From: Epiperipatus broadwayi
Lineage: Eukaryota; Onychophora; Udeonychophora; Euonychophora; Peripatidae
Length of the DNA: 64,000 bases
Direction: 5' to 3'
NCBI GenBank assembly: GCA_028023455.1
Contig: JAQFVV010012394.1
Coordinates: 31,714,885 to 31,778,884 of the forward strand
Shown: positions 47,833 to 58,699 of the stretch, one piece after another
Layout: every line of letters starts with the position of its first letter
How positions within the stretch are numbered: position 1 is the first letter of the stretch
Made by a program: the position numbers and the translations under genes
Notes under the pieces: model-generated
What the model was told of the DNA's origin: nothing
Seen by the model: only the letters and a program-made list of their open reading frames with translations
Database searches by the model: none

Positions 47833-47979
47833 TTTATCTTTTCGGCATGTGTGTGATCAAGTGTAGCAGTAGTATGAGATAGCATGGATGGTTGAGAGTC
47901 TGTGAAAGTCTGAGTTCAAACCGTCTATATATTACATATAGACGTGCAGGTATAAAAAAGCCTGGACATAGAAAAAAAT

Positions 47980-48295
47980 TCATATTTCAAAATAGTAGTA
48001 TATTGAAAATTGTGTAGTTAATTGCGGCATTTTGTTTTATTATATTATTGCATCTCGTATTATAAAATAAATTTTGCAGCATATACATATGGATATGCAA
48101 CATATATATATATATATGTATATATACCTCATAGAATGCCGACATGTTTTAAAATGTTAACATAAAACTTGAAAACATCAAATAGAATAAAAAAACTCAA
48201 TACTTTAAAAAAAAGTTAAAATACATATTATTTGTAAAAACTTTTTTTAAAATATACGTGTTTTACTTTGCAAAAACAATAAGTTTTCATTACAT
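47980..48295. other. AT-rich DNA, no feature recognised
   Basis: Only a short TA run near 48100-48125 was seen. Confidence 0.4.
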
Positions 48296-48299
48296 AAAT

Positions 48300-48915
48300 A
48301 TTTTTAAGATTTAATAAGCGTATGTATATAGTGAAATTAAATTCTTAAAAAATTGCAATAATATTTCTTAAGGCTAAGCGCTTTCAGAGCTTTCATCTCC
48401 ATATTCATAGCCTTCAAACATGATAATTTATGCAAATCTATGCAAGCTCATTTATATTGTCCATCTCTTTGAAATAGAAAAGCATGTATCCTTCCTGTGG
48501 AGCAGTATACTATGGTGAGACTCGGGCCACTATAAACAATAGAGTGGCTCAACACAAATACTTATACAAAAGAGTATTAGGCAGAAATGAAGGTAGCTCA
48601 GTGTTTGTGGACCACCAAAAAATGGCTAATCATGAATTTGAACCTGCAAGTACTACAATAATTTCCACTGAGAGGAGTGACATCAAAAGGAAGATTAAGG
48701 AAGCATGGTATATAGTAAGAGATATGAAAGCAATAAACAGGAAGGATACATGCTTTTCTATTTCAAAGAGATGGACAATATAAATGAGCTTGCATAGATT
48801 TGCGTAAATTATCATGTTTGAAGGCTATGAATATGAAGATGAACGCTCTGAAAGCACTTAGCCTTAAGAAATATTATTGCAATTTTTTAAGAATTTAATT
48901 TCACTAAATACGTCA
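48300..48915. mobile_element. Penelope-like element with inverted 5' arm, second example
   Basis: A minus-strand arm (about 48310-48485) and a plus-strand copy whose 3' part (about 48738-48915) is its inverted duplicate meet head-to-head. The arms share GCATGTATCCTTCCTG, CTTTGAAATAGAAAAG and GGCTAAGCGCTTTCAGAG or their complements. The 3' end keeps the CTGAAAGCACTTAGCC motif seen at 7.4 kb. Only the last ~430 bp of the element was copied. Confidence 0.78.
48484..48783 (+). pseudogene. GIY-YIG endonuclease domain of a Penelope-like element, truncated
   Basis: The 99-codon frame holds the later part of the domain: CGAVYYGETRATINNRVAQH with the conserved Y-G-E and R/H, then KIKEAWYIV and AINRKDTCFSIS near the end. 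The preceding RT and the first GIY-like strand are missing because the copy breaks at the inverted arm; the initial MYPSC codons lie at that junction. It probably cannot act alone. Confidence 0.75.
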
Positions 48916-49164
48916 AGCGTATTAAATCTTACTTAGTTGTTAATGGTGAAGAAAAATCTGAAATTATAAATATTTTTAATAATAAACTTTGACTTCAGAT
49001 TATGGAAACTAAAATTTAAGTTTAAAAAACATAAAAACTAAAATTAAATATTGAGAGAATTGAAAAACAATAATATATATATACTTTTAAACATTTGTTG
49101 TTTTCAATATAATTTAATTCAATCAAATTATAATCTAACGCAATATTATGAAAGAAACCAACCT

Positions 49165-49420
49165 TTTTTAAAAATAAAAGATTAAGAAAGGAAGAAGAGA
49201 GGAAGATATAAATAAATGTAGAAATTAAACAAAAAAAGAGAAGAAAGGGGGAAGATGTAAACGTAGAAATAAGAGAGAAAAGAAGGGGGAGAGAGGGGAA
49301 AAGCAAGTGGAAAAAAGAAAGATTTCAACCCAAAATATTAAAATTTATTTTGGCTTTAAAAATATTATACAAGAAAGATAAGTAAAAAGTTAATGTTCGC
49401 CCTCCCCTCCCCCTCCATTT
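49165..49420. repeat. purine tract followed by a C/T tract
   Basis: 49165-49325 is almost all A and G on the plus strand, and 49399-49418 is a CCCTCCCCT-type pyrimidine run. Such tracts can form triplex structures. The minus-strand ORF 49022-49306 is a product of this composition. Confidence 0.6.
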
Positions 49421-49784
49421 TGAAATATATTTATTATCAATATTTATTATCAAAATATTTTTCATGATGAAATTTCAAATTTTGTGTCTGATTAAGTATA
49501 AGAATCAAGTTTAAAGAAAAAAGTGAAAAACTGCTTAGATGTTATTGCATTTAAAATGTCTAGAGACAAAACAGAACTGATGAAAATACTAATATTTTTT
49601 TTACATGAAAATAAAAAAAAAACTAGTTTTATCGACAATTGAAATAGACTCGTTATTGATTATGTAAGACTTTTTCAATAGAATTTTATATAGATTAATA
49701 GGGAAATAAATCTATACGTCGTTACTCACGTCTGTTATTTGCAATACTAAAATTTTTTAATAAACTCCGAGTATTAATGCCCTC

Positions 49785-49960
49785 AATGTTTGGGTGGAAT
49801 GATAGAGTGGCAAACTGTGTTTAAAGCCCCGTGGGTTGTTGGCCTACCTCTGGTACAACTGTGCGTGAACTTCTTACGAACTTAGAAACAATAAACTATT
49901 TGATCCGGTGTGGTTTGTGTTAGGATCCCAATGTTCATGAACCATGGCTTCAGTTTTGAT
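49785..49960 (+). mobile_element. SINE family S2 copy
   Basis: Has the S2 tail order GAACTTCTTACGAACTT then AATAAACTATT, preceded by a tRNA-like segment (GGAATGATAGAGTGGCAAAC). A similar downstream part (TGTTAGGATCCCAATG) may be a second truncated unit. Confidence 0.5.
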
Positions 49961-50309
49961 TATTTTTTTATTAACAGAAGTTTAAAATGCAATTACCATA
50001 TATCCTATTGATTTGGTATTGTACTTTCTATTTCCAATGTTTTAAGGTGTAGAGAAAAGATTATTTTAAATTATTCCTAATATTGTAATATCATCAATAC
50101 AGATAAAAAAATATTGGCAAGTTCAAAATGAAGATTTAAAATAGAATGTTGTTTTTTTCTCAAAGTAACCTTTATTAATAAAAGACTACAAAAATTTTGG
50201 TTACACTTACCCATTGAGGATTACACAGTGATTCAATGTAACAAGGTAAAATGTACATATGTTCAAAAATAATTACATCCATAAACATTGCTGTAATGTG
50301 ATTAATGTG

Positions 50310-51180
50310 TATCTGCATGTGGATCCACATGGCCCGGCCATCAAGAAGTTAACCATCACCCAATGGTCTCACCCCTGGGCCCCGAAGCGAAGACTCAAAT
50401 GCTTCAGCTGAATAGGTGAAGTCCAGCATTGTGCCAACCACCACAACAGGCAGCGAGGTCCAAGGCCCAAGTTCACCAAGCAATAGACTTTCAAACCATA
50501 GTCGAGCCATGTCAAGACAATTCTGAATACCTCTGCCTCCCAATTAGCAGTCCAAATGAGCAGGGACCACAATCGGTCTACCTGCCCAGAATTGGAAAGC
50601 CAACTTGGGTAAAAACTAAGAAGTAATAAGTAAAGAACCAGATCGACACTGCCCAAAACCAGCCTATCAGAGACACAGCAGCCAACCAGAGCAGGAATAG
50701 CACCAACTTTGACTGTGTAACCCCCCAGCAGGTATTCTTGGCAGTGGCAAAATTGTTAACAGCCCACACCATAAACCATATACCTAATGTCTACAACCAG
50801 CCACCCTTGAAGAAAAGGGGGGAGTGCAAACCCATGCCCACAAAACAGAACTCCATCCATGTTACAAAAAAAAATGGTGGTGGCTTAAAATAGACCAACT
50901 GCTTTACAAATGCACTAAATTTAAAGCTAACAAATAAAAGCTAATGATAGTGAGTGCAAATCAACACTGACCTTTCAAATAATCCATCAAGGGGTGCAGT
51001 AGCCCTTCATGGCGAAGTCCATGTGAAGGTAGTGACTTTCACCCTCCCAGCAGGTTTTCCTGGGCTGGACAATGATCGTCGACCATCCCCTCAAATGAAC
51101 CAAGCCCCTTATGACCACTATCATCACACTTGAGGAAAAGGAGTGCAAACTTACACCCACTAATACAACATTTAATTTGA
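50310..51180. other. GC-rich island with a 318-bp direct repeat, unidentified
   Basis: Base composition is close to half G+C, far above the rest of the window, and the plus strand is C/A-rich. The block CCCAGCAGGTATTCTTGG near 50728 recurs as CCCAGCAGGTTTTCCTGG near 51046. Both are followed by a pyrimidine-poor GGAGTGCAAAC segment about 100 bp later. Overlapping short ORFs on both strands (for example 50578-50772 minus, rich in W, F and L) are not recognisable and contradict each other. It may be the 5' region of an unknown transposon or a horizontally distinct repeat. Confidence 0.5.
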
Positions 51181-51269
51181 ATAAAATAGAATGTTTTGTA
51201 AAGTCTACAATAATTTTGTCATTGAATTGAAAAAAACTAAAATCAATACTAATACTGGTTCATAGTGTT

Positions 51270-51400
51270 GCCTGGTTTAGAGTAGTGACAGAGTATCCAA
51301 CTCGAAATGTAAAGCCCTTGGATAGGTTTCAGTCTTGGGACTTCCAACTTCTTATGAGCTCCTGAACAATAAAGTCATTCAATTTATTTTCCCTGTATGG
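51270..51400 (+). mobile_element. SINE family S2 copy
   Basis: Contains the tRNA-like GTGACAGAGTATCCAACTCG, a B-box-like GGTTTCAGTCTTGG and the tail CTTCTTATGAGCTCCTGA then CAATAAAGTCATTCAA, matching the 62.8-kb copy. Confidence 0.6.
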
Positions 51401-51483
51401 GTTAATGCATGCTAACCATAAGTTTTTGGAGCATAATGTTCTAGATTAATTTTAGTTCCAGTTATTCCAACATTTGAACTTTT

Positions 51484-51850
51484 TATGAACTCCTGAATAT
51501 AAAATCTCTATCTAATCCCTGATCATCCAATATCCACAGACTAGTTACTAGACTATGGCTTTCATCAGTGAGGAGCCTTGAATTTGAGAGTACTACATCT
51601 AGATCTTAGGATCTAATGCAATCCTCCAGCAGTCATCTTTTACCTTTTTAGTTAGCTACAAAGCCACGAATCCAAAATGAAAGCACAATATTGTCTTCGA
51701 TCCAAGATCATTCACTTATATTAGCTATATAGATCTGAACCCAGTTTAGCATTCATACATTTCAGTGTCTTTGGTTATTTCATAACTACAGACACTATCA
51801 TCCCATTGGGCAGGGTGTTTAGTAATAAAGCCATTCGACAATTTAAAAAA
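51484..51850 (-). mobile_element. single family B unit with long 5' region
   Basis: Read on the minus strand, the unit begins with a GCCCAATGGGATGATAG-like 5' region and GATCTATATAGC. It continues through GATCCTAAGATCTAG and the HHR (51525-51583), then ends soon after GATAGAGATTTTAT. The 5' region matches the 61.9-kb copy, giving a unit length of roughly 400 bp. No inverted partner is attached. Confidence 0.65.
51525..51583 (-). ncRNA. hammerhead ribozyme, family B, damaged
   Basis: CTGATGA, the first half of stem II (AAGCC) and ACTAGTC are present with good stem I complementarity (GATATTGGAT and its partner). GAAA reads GTAA, so it is predicted inactive. Confidence 0.7.
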
Positions 51851-52127
51851 AAACTGCTTCATACTAAGAGAAAACATTAAAAATATTGAATTCAATTAAA
51901 CACGATTTAATTTTTGTTAATCACCGATTCTGTGCTATTAATCAATCATAATTCTTTAATTTTGCTTCCTGTCATTATATTCTGTGTAAGTACTCTGTAC
52001 TTTTTAAGGATTAATGATATGACCCATTAGCCTCAAATGTTTTCCAAATACTGATGATATTTTATGATTTATTTTAATTTTATTATATATATATATATAT
52101 ATGAATACATCAAAATAGGTAAAACTC

Positions 52128-52215
52128 TCTATATGTACTGCCACTCAGTGCAAGCCAGAGTAATCAATGGATGTCAGAAGGCTTGTGCATAAAATCCCCA
52201 TCTAGTACCTACTCA
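52128..52215 (-). mobile_element. family B 3' end fragment
   Basis: CTGCCACTCAGTGCAAGCC, AATCAATGGATG and GCATAAAATCCCC match the 3' part of the unit on the minus strand. The copy stops before reaching the ribozyme. Confidence 0.65.
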
Positions 52216-52219
52216 TGCC

Positions 52220-52880
52220 TTTCTGTATATCTTATTTATATTTATTCTCCCACAACTTCATTATTTTTCTGCTTGCAGGCATTTACATTCAATTAACAAA
52301 TGCTTAATATTTTTTTATACCTTCCTTACTTAATTTTTAAATTAACTCACCCATATTTTTTTCATTTATGTGTATATTCCCTTGTTGCTAAAGATTCTGT
52401 TTAAGCCTTAAACAGTAAACTACTTTCCTTGCTATTATAAATTAATTCACACCCAGTATTCTGATTGCTTATATATATATAAACTCTTTTTACTCTTCAT
52501 ACTACTAGTTCTCCATCTCTCTAACTCCCTATTTTTTATTAATGCATCTATTCTTCTATCCCACACCTTGCCACTTTAGCAATCAACAATTCTCTTAACA
52601 CAATCAACCCACCTTTTGTATAAGTATATTGACATAAATTATTTATCTAACTCTTCTGCATACCATATTACCATCCTCAACCATCTTGTTGCCTGTCCTT
52701 TACACATAATCCAATTAAATATTATTTTGGCTATTCTCCTATTATCCATAAATTGCAATCTACTGAACATTTTCATTTTGCTTTTTGCATTTCACATTTG
52801 AAAACTTGACTATTCCATTTCTCCCTGAATTGCCCCCTTTGCCATCTACACTTCTGCATCTAATGCATGTCTTCCTCATA
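52220..52880. other. AT-rich DNA, no gene
   Basis: Pyrimidine-rich sequence with an unassigned 61-codon ORF (52616-52801); possibly a decayed antisense LINE, but no motif was recognised. Confidence 0.35.
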
Positions 52881-52882
52881 AG

Positions 52883-53255
52883 AAACTCTTCATACAGTAG
52901 TGCAATTCAGTGCAAGCCTTGGTAATCAATGAATACAAGGCAGTCTGTGCATAAAATTTCTATCTAGTGCCTACTTATCCAGTATTCCTGAATTAGTTTC
53001 TAGCTTGTGGCTTTCGTCAGTGTGGAGTCTTGGATTTGAGAGTACTGCACCTAGATCTTAGGATCTAATGCAACCCCCCAGCAGCCATCTTGTACCTATT
53101 TCGTCTGGGGATATTGGATGAGTAGGGAATTTTTGCACAAATCTTTTGACATCTAATGATTACTAAGGCTGGCATTGGGTGACAGTACTGTGTAAAGAGT
53201 TTGTTAAACAGCTTGTGTAAGTATAGAAAATGGTGATTATGTGATGAATTTTAAT
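52883..53255. mobile_element. family B head-to-head HHR element
   Basis: The left arm (52883-53100, minus) is a long unit with an HHR. The right arm (53103-53255, plus) restarts at GTCTGGGGATATTGG, within about 3 nt of the predicted ribozyme cleavage site, and runs to the extended 3' end AACAGCTTGTGTAAG. The 14.2-kb element has its junction at nearly the same place. Confidence 0.75.
52977..53035 (-). ncRNA. hammerhead ribozyme, family B, intact core boxes
   Basis: The minus strand has CTGACGA (the variable core position is C), stem-loop II AAGCCACAAGCTA with one mismatch at its base, and GAAA. The stem III segment is ACTAAT, with T/U at the cleavage position. ATCCAA on the 5' side faces a mutated TACTGGAT on the 3' side in stem I. 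Confidence 0.7.
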
Positions 53256-54184
53256 ATACAGACATTTTTAAAAAAATAATCATAACTATTTAAATAAAGT
53301 ATAAAATTATGCAATTTATTTTTGCTTAATGCTTTCAGTAGTCAAAAGAAAGTTTAAAAGCTTATTTTTATATTCAAGTTCAAAAAATCTAACATAACAG
53401 TGATGTTCTAGGTTTTTGTTGGCTTGTTTGTAATTTTACTCTGTGGAATACTTTGTGAACTACTGATGTCTTCAGTTTTTTTTTAATATTAATAAATCAA
53501 TATTTAATTTATTTCTAATTTTAACCATCAAATGAATGAAAAACTAAAAAAATCAGATTAAAAATAGCCATGAAAGAGAGATTTGAAACTTAAGCACAGC
53601 AGCGCCATCTTTGTACTCCATAAGCATCGAATATCATTCTCATAGAGATACATTATAGCTGTTTTCTTAAAATTATATTATTTTACCTGTCTATTATATT
53701 ATCCCTAATTATAAGTTGTAATTTAATACAATTAAGTAATACAATTTTAAAAAATAACCATGTTTGCATGTATAACTAATCATTATAAATAAAAATTTAG
53801 ATTTCAAATTTATTTTCTTTGAATGTTGAAAAAAATGTTTATTTAGATCTAAGATGATTTTAAATAAATAATAATATTTAAAAAAAATAAAAAGTATTAT
53901 AGTTGATATTGATATATTATGAAATATAATATAGAATAATCAGGATGCTTATCTTTAGAAAAGGTTTCAAGTCAGTTGAAACAGAAAATTAAATTAAAAT
54001 AAAAAATTGCCTTTAAAAAGTTTAAAATAAAATAATGTACTTTATGGTATTGGGGGGGGGGTATTTTTGAAAGTTGCAATTAACAATATCAATATTATTT
54101 TCTTCAATAAAACCTTTCCTCCTAAATTTTGCTCATATCTTATTAATCGGTTATTATTCTCGGTTTTGAATCTAATTTGAACAT

Positions 54185-54345
54185 TGCAGTTTACACAGAG
54201 GCTAAACTCTCCATACAATAAGGCCACTCAGTGCAAGCCAAAGTAATTAATGGTTTGCACTAAGTGACACTACTGTTTGGAGAGTTTAACTTCTGTGTTA
54301 ATAGTCTGTGTAAGCATAAAAAATGATGATCATGTAATGCCTAGT
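54185..54345. mobile_element. minimal family B foldback lacking the HHR
   Basis: AAACTCTCCATACAATAAGG and CACTCAGTGCAAGCC on the left meet their inverted copy (GTTTGCACTAAGTGAC and TTTGGAGAGTTT) after only a few bases. The ribozyme and 5' regions of both units are gone, leaving a near-perfect hairpin of about 90 bp. Confidence 0.7.
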
Positions 54346-54439
54346 GGTTTTAATGTTGCAGTTTGTTTTCGGTTTCTGAAAATATAGCTTTCTTCACTGT
54401 TCAGTCATTAATGGATGTCTCTATAATTTCTGCATCCAA

Positions 54440-54545
54440 ATCCATTGGTGGTTGAGAGGTCAGCGATAGCAGCTTTTACAAGCAGTTGTCCCGGGTTAGC
54501 GGGTTCGCTTCTCGGCTGATGCTATGACACACGAGGAAAAAAAAT
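54440..54545 (+). mobile_element. tRNA-derived SINE, family S1
   Basis: CATTGGTGGTTGAGAGGTCA (A-box region), GCGGGTTCGCTTCTCGG (B-box region) and GATGCTATGACAC followed by an A-rich tail match the other S1 copies. ATCCAAAT occurs on both sides as a short possible target duplication. Confidence 0.75.
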
Positions 54546-54628
54546 CCAAATTTAGTCACTGAATTTTTCTCTTTAAACGTTTTTTTTTTCAACTCTTATT
54601 ATGTTTATATATGATTGTAATAAACATA

Positions 54629-55200
54629 GACTCATAAAAGTACAATTAAATATTTATTAATGTATATAGATTATAAGTTTACAATATATCTACATTAACA
54701 TTTGACATAGAATTTTCCTGATACATAGACTAATTATAGTGCTAGTTGTTGTGCAACTACTGAAGCAAGGGATTTTGATACCTTTGTAGATCTAGCTGTA
54801 CTATCATTGCTTGTCTCTTGTGTAAGTTCACTGGTATATTCAGCTGAACCATGATATTTGCCTCTTGCCAAGTATAATATATAGCAGCTTACAGTTGATT
54901 GGTGAAATTGCCTCAGCGCTTTACAATATTGTGGATAATGTGTATACTACTTTTCAGTACTGATAGTTATTTGATTGTTTTCTATCTTTATCTCCAAATG
55001 GACTGTTTATTTATAGCCATAGATCTTGCTGTAATGAAAGCAATTATAATCACTGAGCATCATCAGCTATCAGCCTATTTCTACTATTGGATATATTTTA
55101 TCTATTTATATATCCATTGGTCTGCAGTGATGGGTGGATCTCACTTTTATCAAGATAAGTTGGAATTCAGACACGTCCATGAGATGACGATAAGTTAAGC
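54629..55200 (-). repeat. 3' LTR of the gypsy element
   Basis: Shares with the right repeat CTCATAAAAGTA, TTAAATATTTATTAAT, a TCTACATTAACATTTGA-like segment, CCAAATGGACTG and ATATATCCATTGGT, in the same order. The 99-codon ORF 54899-55198 is inside the LTR, antisense to the element, and is not considered a gene. Confidence 0.65.
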
Positions 55201-55214
55201 TAAAATATTTTATC

Positions 55215-56500
55215 TGCTCAGCTAAGATTAAGCCTGGAGAATGTACTCATTGAAATGCTTTGGTGGACTTCTATATTACTTCCTGGCTTCTTCTGAATTG
55301 CTTGCATACCTATTAGGTTCTAGGACTTAATTATAGATTATGTATCTTCATTAGCAGATCTGGCATCTTATCATAAGATCTACTGTCTCCATCAACAGAT
55401 CTAGCATCTCTGAAACTTGTAGACTTTTCACTGTTGTCTTGCAACCTATAGATGGTCTCTTTTCCTGTGGTGTTGCTATCTATCAATAACAAGTGTTTGC
55501 AATTCTTTGAATTTGATCATGTGGAACCCATTTAGTAATTTCCTTGAATGTATGGCATTGGACTTTAGCACCTCTCTGCATTTTAGCACTTTTATTTTCA
55601 TAACCATGCTGACAGCCCAAGGACTAACAGATTTGTCTAGAGTTTAAACTCAGTTGATATTTACCACATTTAAGTAGACTCTTACTTTTGTGAGATAATT
55701 CATTTTAATCACAGTAAAGCTTACAATATCTACACACTTATTCTGACGTAGATATTTGGTATATGCATGTTTTTGATTGTCATATCTGTAACAAGCTCTC
55801 ATAATGTTATCATTAGTAGTAGATCCACTAAGCTTATTATGATTGAAAAGCTTTTTACATGATTTGTTTTTCCAGTGTGCAGATTTAAAGCTAGGACATC
55901 TGAATAACTGCAGATTCAGCCAGAATTGCTTGCTTTATTGTGGAGTCAAAGCTAGTATTCAGATTCATTAACAATTTGATTCCAGGCCTATAATCATGCA
56001 TTTTATAAATGTAACAATCTCTTAGCATTTCATTTTAAAAATTCCCAAACTTCACTTCTGAATACTGAGCTTAGCTGCAGCATCTTTCACCTTCACTTGT
56101 GTACAGAGATTGAAGTAATATCAGCATTATTATTGAGGTTTTGGACAGAAAAATGCTAATAGTTGAGAAGATGCTTTGTCAAAATCAAGTTCAGCTGGAA
56201 GTGAAGGTGTTGAAATCATATAGATATGATTCCTTTCCACAGATCATAAATGTTGTTAATTCAGGCCATTTAATTTGATTAGCTTGTATATAGAAAAAAA
56301 TTCAGTCCATGTGGGTTGGCCAATTTTCAGGGTAGGCTGGTTTAAATTCTTCTAATAAACCAATTTTAACCTTTTTTTTTTCTTACAGAATAAGAACAAC
56401 CACTCATGTTTCATTCTTTAATTTTTGCATGCACTAATAATGGTACATGTCATTTTTTTTGTAATTAATGTCAATGATCTAAACAACATATGGTGATAAG
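55215..56500 (-). pseudogene. gypsy gag remnant fused to the pol C-terminus
   Basis: Landmarks on the minus strand: LPAELDFDKASSQLLAFF followed by CPKP (near 56145-56220), typical of gypsy capsid. Next is NEMLRDCYIYKMHD, then IKLLMNL, TIKQAILAES (near 55930-56045), the usual second capsid motif. Next is a zinc-knuckle-like CYRYDNQKHAYTKYLRQNKC (near 55740-55800) with one cysteine lost. The end (about 55225-55290) reads YRSPPKHFNEYILQA and a stop, like the RSxRxRxPPxRxxxY tail of gypsy polyproteins. Multiple stops are present. Everything between the knuckle region and the tail is deleted. Confidence 0.6.
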
Positions 56501-56565
56501 ACCCTGCTGTGACTGCACCAAATCTTTTGTTTTTGACTCATAAAAGTATGATTAAATATTTATTA

Positions 56566-57064
<499 letters not shown>

Positions 57065-57336
57065 TCTACAATAACATTTGATATACCATTCACCTGATAA
57101 ACTGATATGTTGGCTAAGTATAGCATTAGTTACAATACATCTATTGAAGCAAGAAGCTTTGGATGCCTTTTAAAATCTTATTTAACACTTCCAGATGTAC
57201 CATGACAATGCATACTGTCAATCAGCTCTGGCATTTATTTGGTTATTGTATAGCTTTACTTCCAAATGGACTGCCTATTTATAATCAGATCACCTTTATA
57301 ATAAAAGCAATTGGTTTTACTTAATATCATTATTTA

Positions 57337-57801
57337 TTGATCTGGTTGTGCTTAATTGGATATGTCCTCTATTCATATATTCATTGGTATGAGACTTGGA
57401 CACTTAATAAAAGAGCAATACAGAGACTTCAGACCACTCAAAGAAGTATGGAGAGATGTATGTTGGGGAAGAACAAAAACAGATTGAAAAAGCAATATGT
57501 GGTAGGAGAACTAACAGGTGTTACTAACCTCATTGAAAAAATTTGAAGACTGAAGGGGAGTTGGACTGGCCATATTTCTAGAAGAGATGATAACAGATGG
57601 ACAATTAAAATCTTAACTGGTTTCCAAGAGATTGTAAAAGATCCAGAAAGAGACCACATGTGCGATTGATGGACGAAATAAGAAAGTGTGCAGGGGTGAT
57701 GTGGAGAAAAGAAGCTAAAGATCAGAGAAGGAGGATTGAACTTGGAAAAGACCTTCATCCTGCAGTGGATTCATAATGATTGATGATGATGATGATGATG
57801 A
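57337..57801 (+). pseudogene. RTE-type LINE 3' end nested in the gypsy LTR
   Basis: In order the plus strand gives YETWTLNKRAIQRLQTTQRS, MERCMLGKNK, ELTGVTNLIEKI, WTGHISRRDDNRWTIKIL and LEKTFILQWI. This is the complete C-terminal order of RTE proteins (YGxETWxL, RLxxxQRxMERxMLG, WxGHxxRxxDxRW, QW). It ends in a TGATGATGATG tail typical of RTE insertions. Two in-frame stops are present. The 5' limit is near 57385 if the LTR homology (ends at CATTGGT) is used. The antisense ORF 57438-57758 is a shadow. Confidence 0.8.
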
Positions 57802-57899
57802 TGTAGCAATGGATGCATGAATACATGCTCAATCCCTATTCCATCAAGATGAGATGGAATCTGGTCAAGTTGATTAGTTGAAGGTAAGTTGAGATATAA

Positions 57900-58590
57900 A
57901 CATGCTTTTTTAAAAAATGTTTGATTTATTCAAAGGCTATTTTACTGCTGTATAAAGACTTAAATTAATTTAATTTATTGTGAAACTTCCAAATTACTCA
58001 TCACTAAGCTATGATACCATCTTTCTTAAAGTAAATACTTGATGTCTATTATTTTTAGTTTAAAATTTTAATTAGAAACAAATATATCTATTATTATCAA
58101 GGACAAATCCATGGAATAATTTAATTCAACCTATTTCATTTTTTTCTATGTTTAATATATTTTAATCACTTGAATAAAAATAACTTTAAAAAGAAATTAA
58201 ATGCATTTGATGAATCATAACTAACACTTGATTCAAGTCACAACTTCTCAAATCTCTATTATACTTGCTCAGTTTATTTATCAATACCAAATTAATATAA
58301 TTTATTGTGGTGATACCAAACTTGTGGCATACCAACTAACTACACGATACTAACTTTCCCAAATAAGATCTTAAAGCCTATTATTAATAATTTCTAATGC
58401 TAACAACAATTGTATTATTTTTAGTTTAGATTTACACTTTAAACATTAATTAAAGATAAATGTGTAAATTATTACGAGCTCAAGCACACAGAATAAGTAA
58501 TTCAATTCACACGTTTTTACAAGTGTAATAGTATTCTTATAATTTTTGTTTTAACATTTTGAAATACTATATTGGAGATCATTATCTCTT
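57900..58590. other. AT-rich DNA, no feature recognised
   Basis: No coding or repeat-family match was seen. Confidence 0.45.
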
Positions 58591-58599
58591 TCATGTATG

Positions 58600-58690
58600 T
58601 CGTTTTATAAGATGGAGTAGATGACTAAAGGGAGCTTAAAAGTCTGAGTTCAAATCCCCTCTAACTATATCTACGCTTTCTACATATGAA
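58600..58690 (+). repeat. tRNA-like SINE fragment, perhaps family D tail
   Basis: TATAAGATGGAGTAGATGAC and a B-box-like GAGTTCAAATCCCC, followed by CTATATCTACG, resemble the tRNA-like 3' part of family D. No hammerhead precedes it. Confidence 0.4.
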
Positions 58691-58699
58691 TAAAGATAT

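Larger units (their letters stand above)
47500..47970. mobile_element. family D head-to-head HHR element with tRNA-like arms
   Basis: Left arm 47500-47700 (minus) and right arm 47740-47970 (plus) are inverted copies of the family D unit. The outer ends carry a B-box-like GAGTTCAAACC on the right and its complement on the left. The middle (47700-47740) extends the right unit's 5' region only (GTTTGAAGTCTGTCC, GAAGATTGGCTATC), as in the single unit at 40490. So the left arm is a 5'-truncated copy fused to a longer one, the same architecture as the Penelope copies. Each arm has an HHR with intact core boxes. Confidence 0.8.

Noticed and set aside
48835-48880. AAGATGA followed by TGAAAGCACTT at the Penelope 3' end as a possible hammerhead
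   Set aside because: No stem II can form between the two boxes and the first box lacks CTGA; it is treated only as a conserved 3' motif.
49022-49306. 94-codon minus-strand ORF rich in F, L and S
   Set aside because: It is the complement of the purine tract at 49165-49325, so the amino-acid bias comes from low-complexity DNA.
50369-50772. Overlapping hydrophobic ORFs on the minus strand of the GC-rich island
   Set aside because: Three short frames overlap one another and a plus-strand frame; W/L/F richness follows from the base composition, and no family is recognised.
57438-57758. 106-codon minus-strand ORF
   Set aside because: It is antisense to the RTE LINE C-terminus at 57337-57801, which explains the sequence better.
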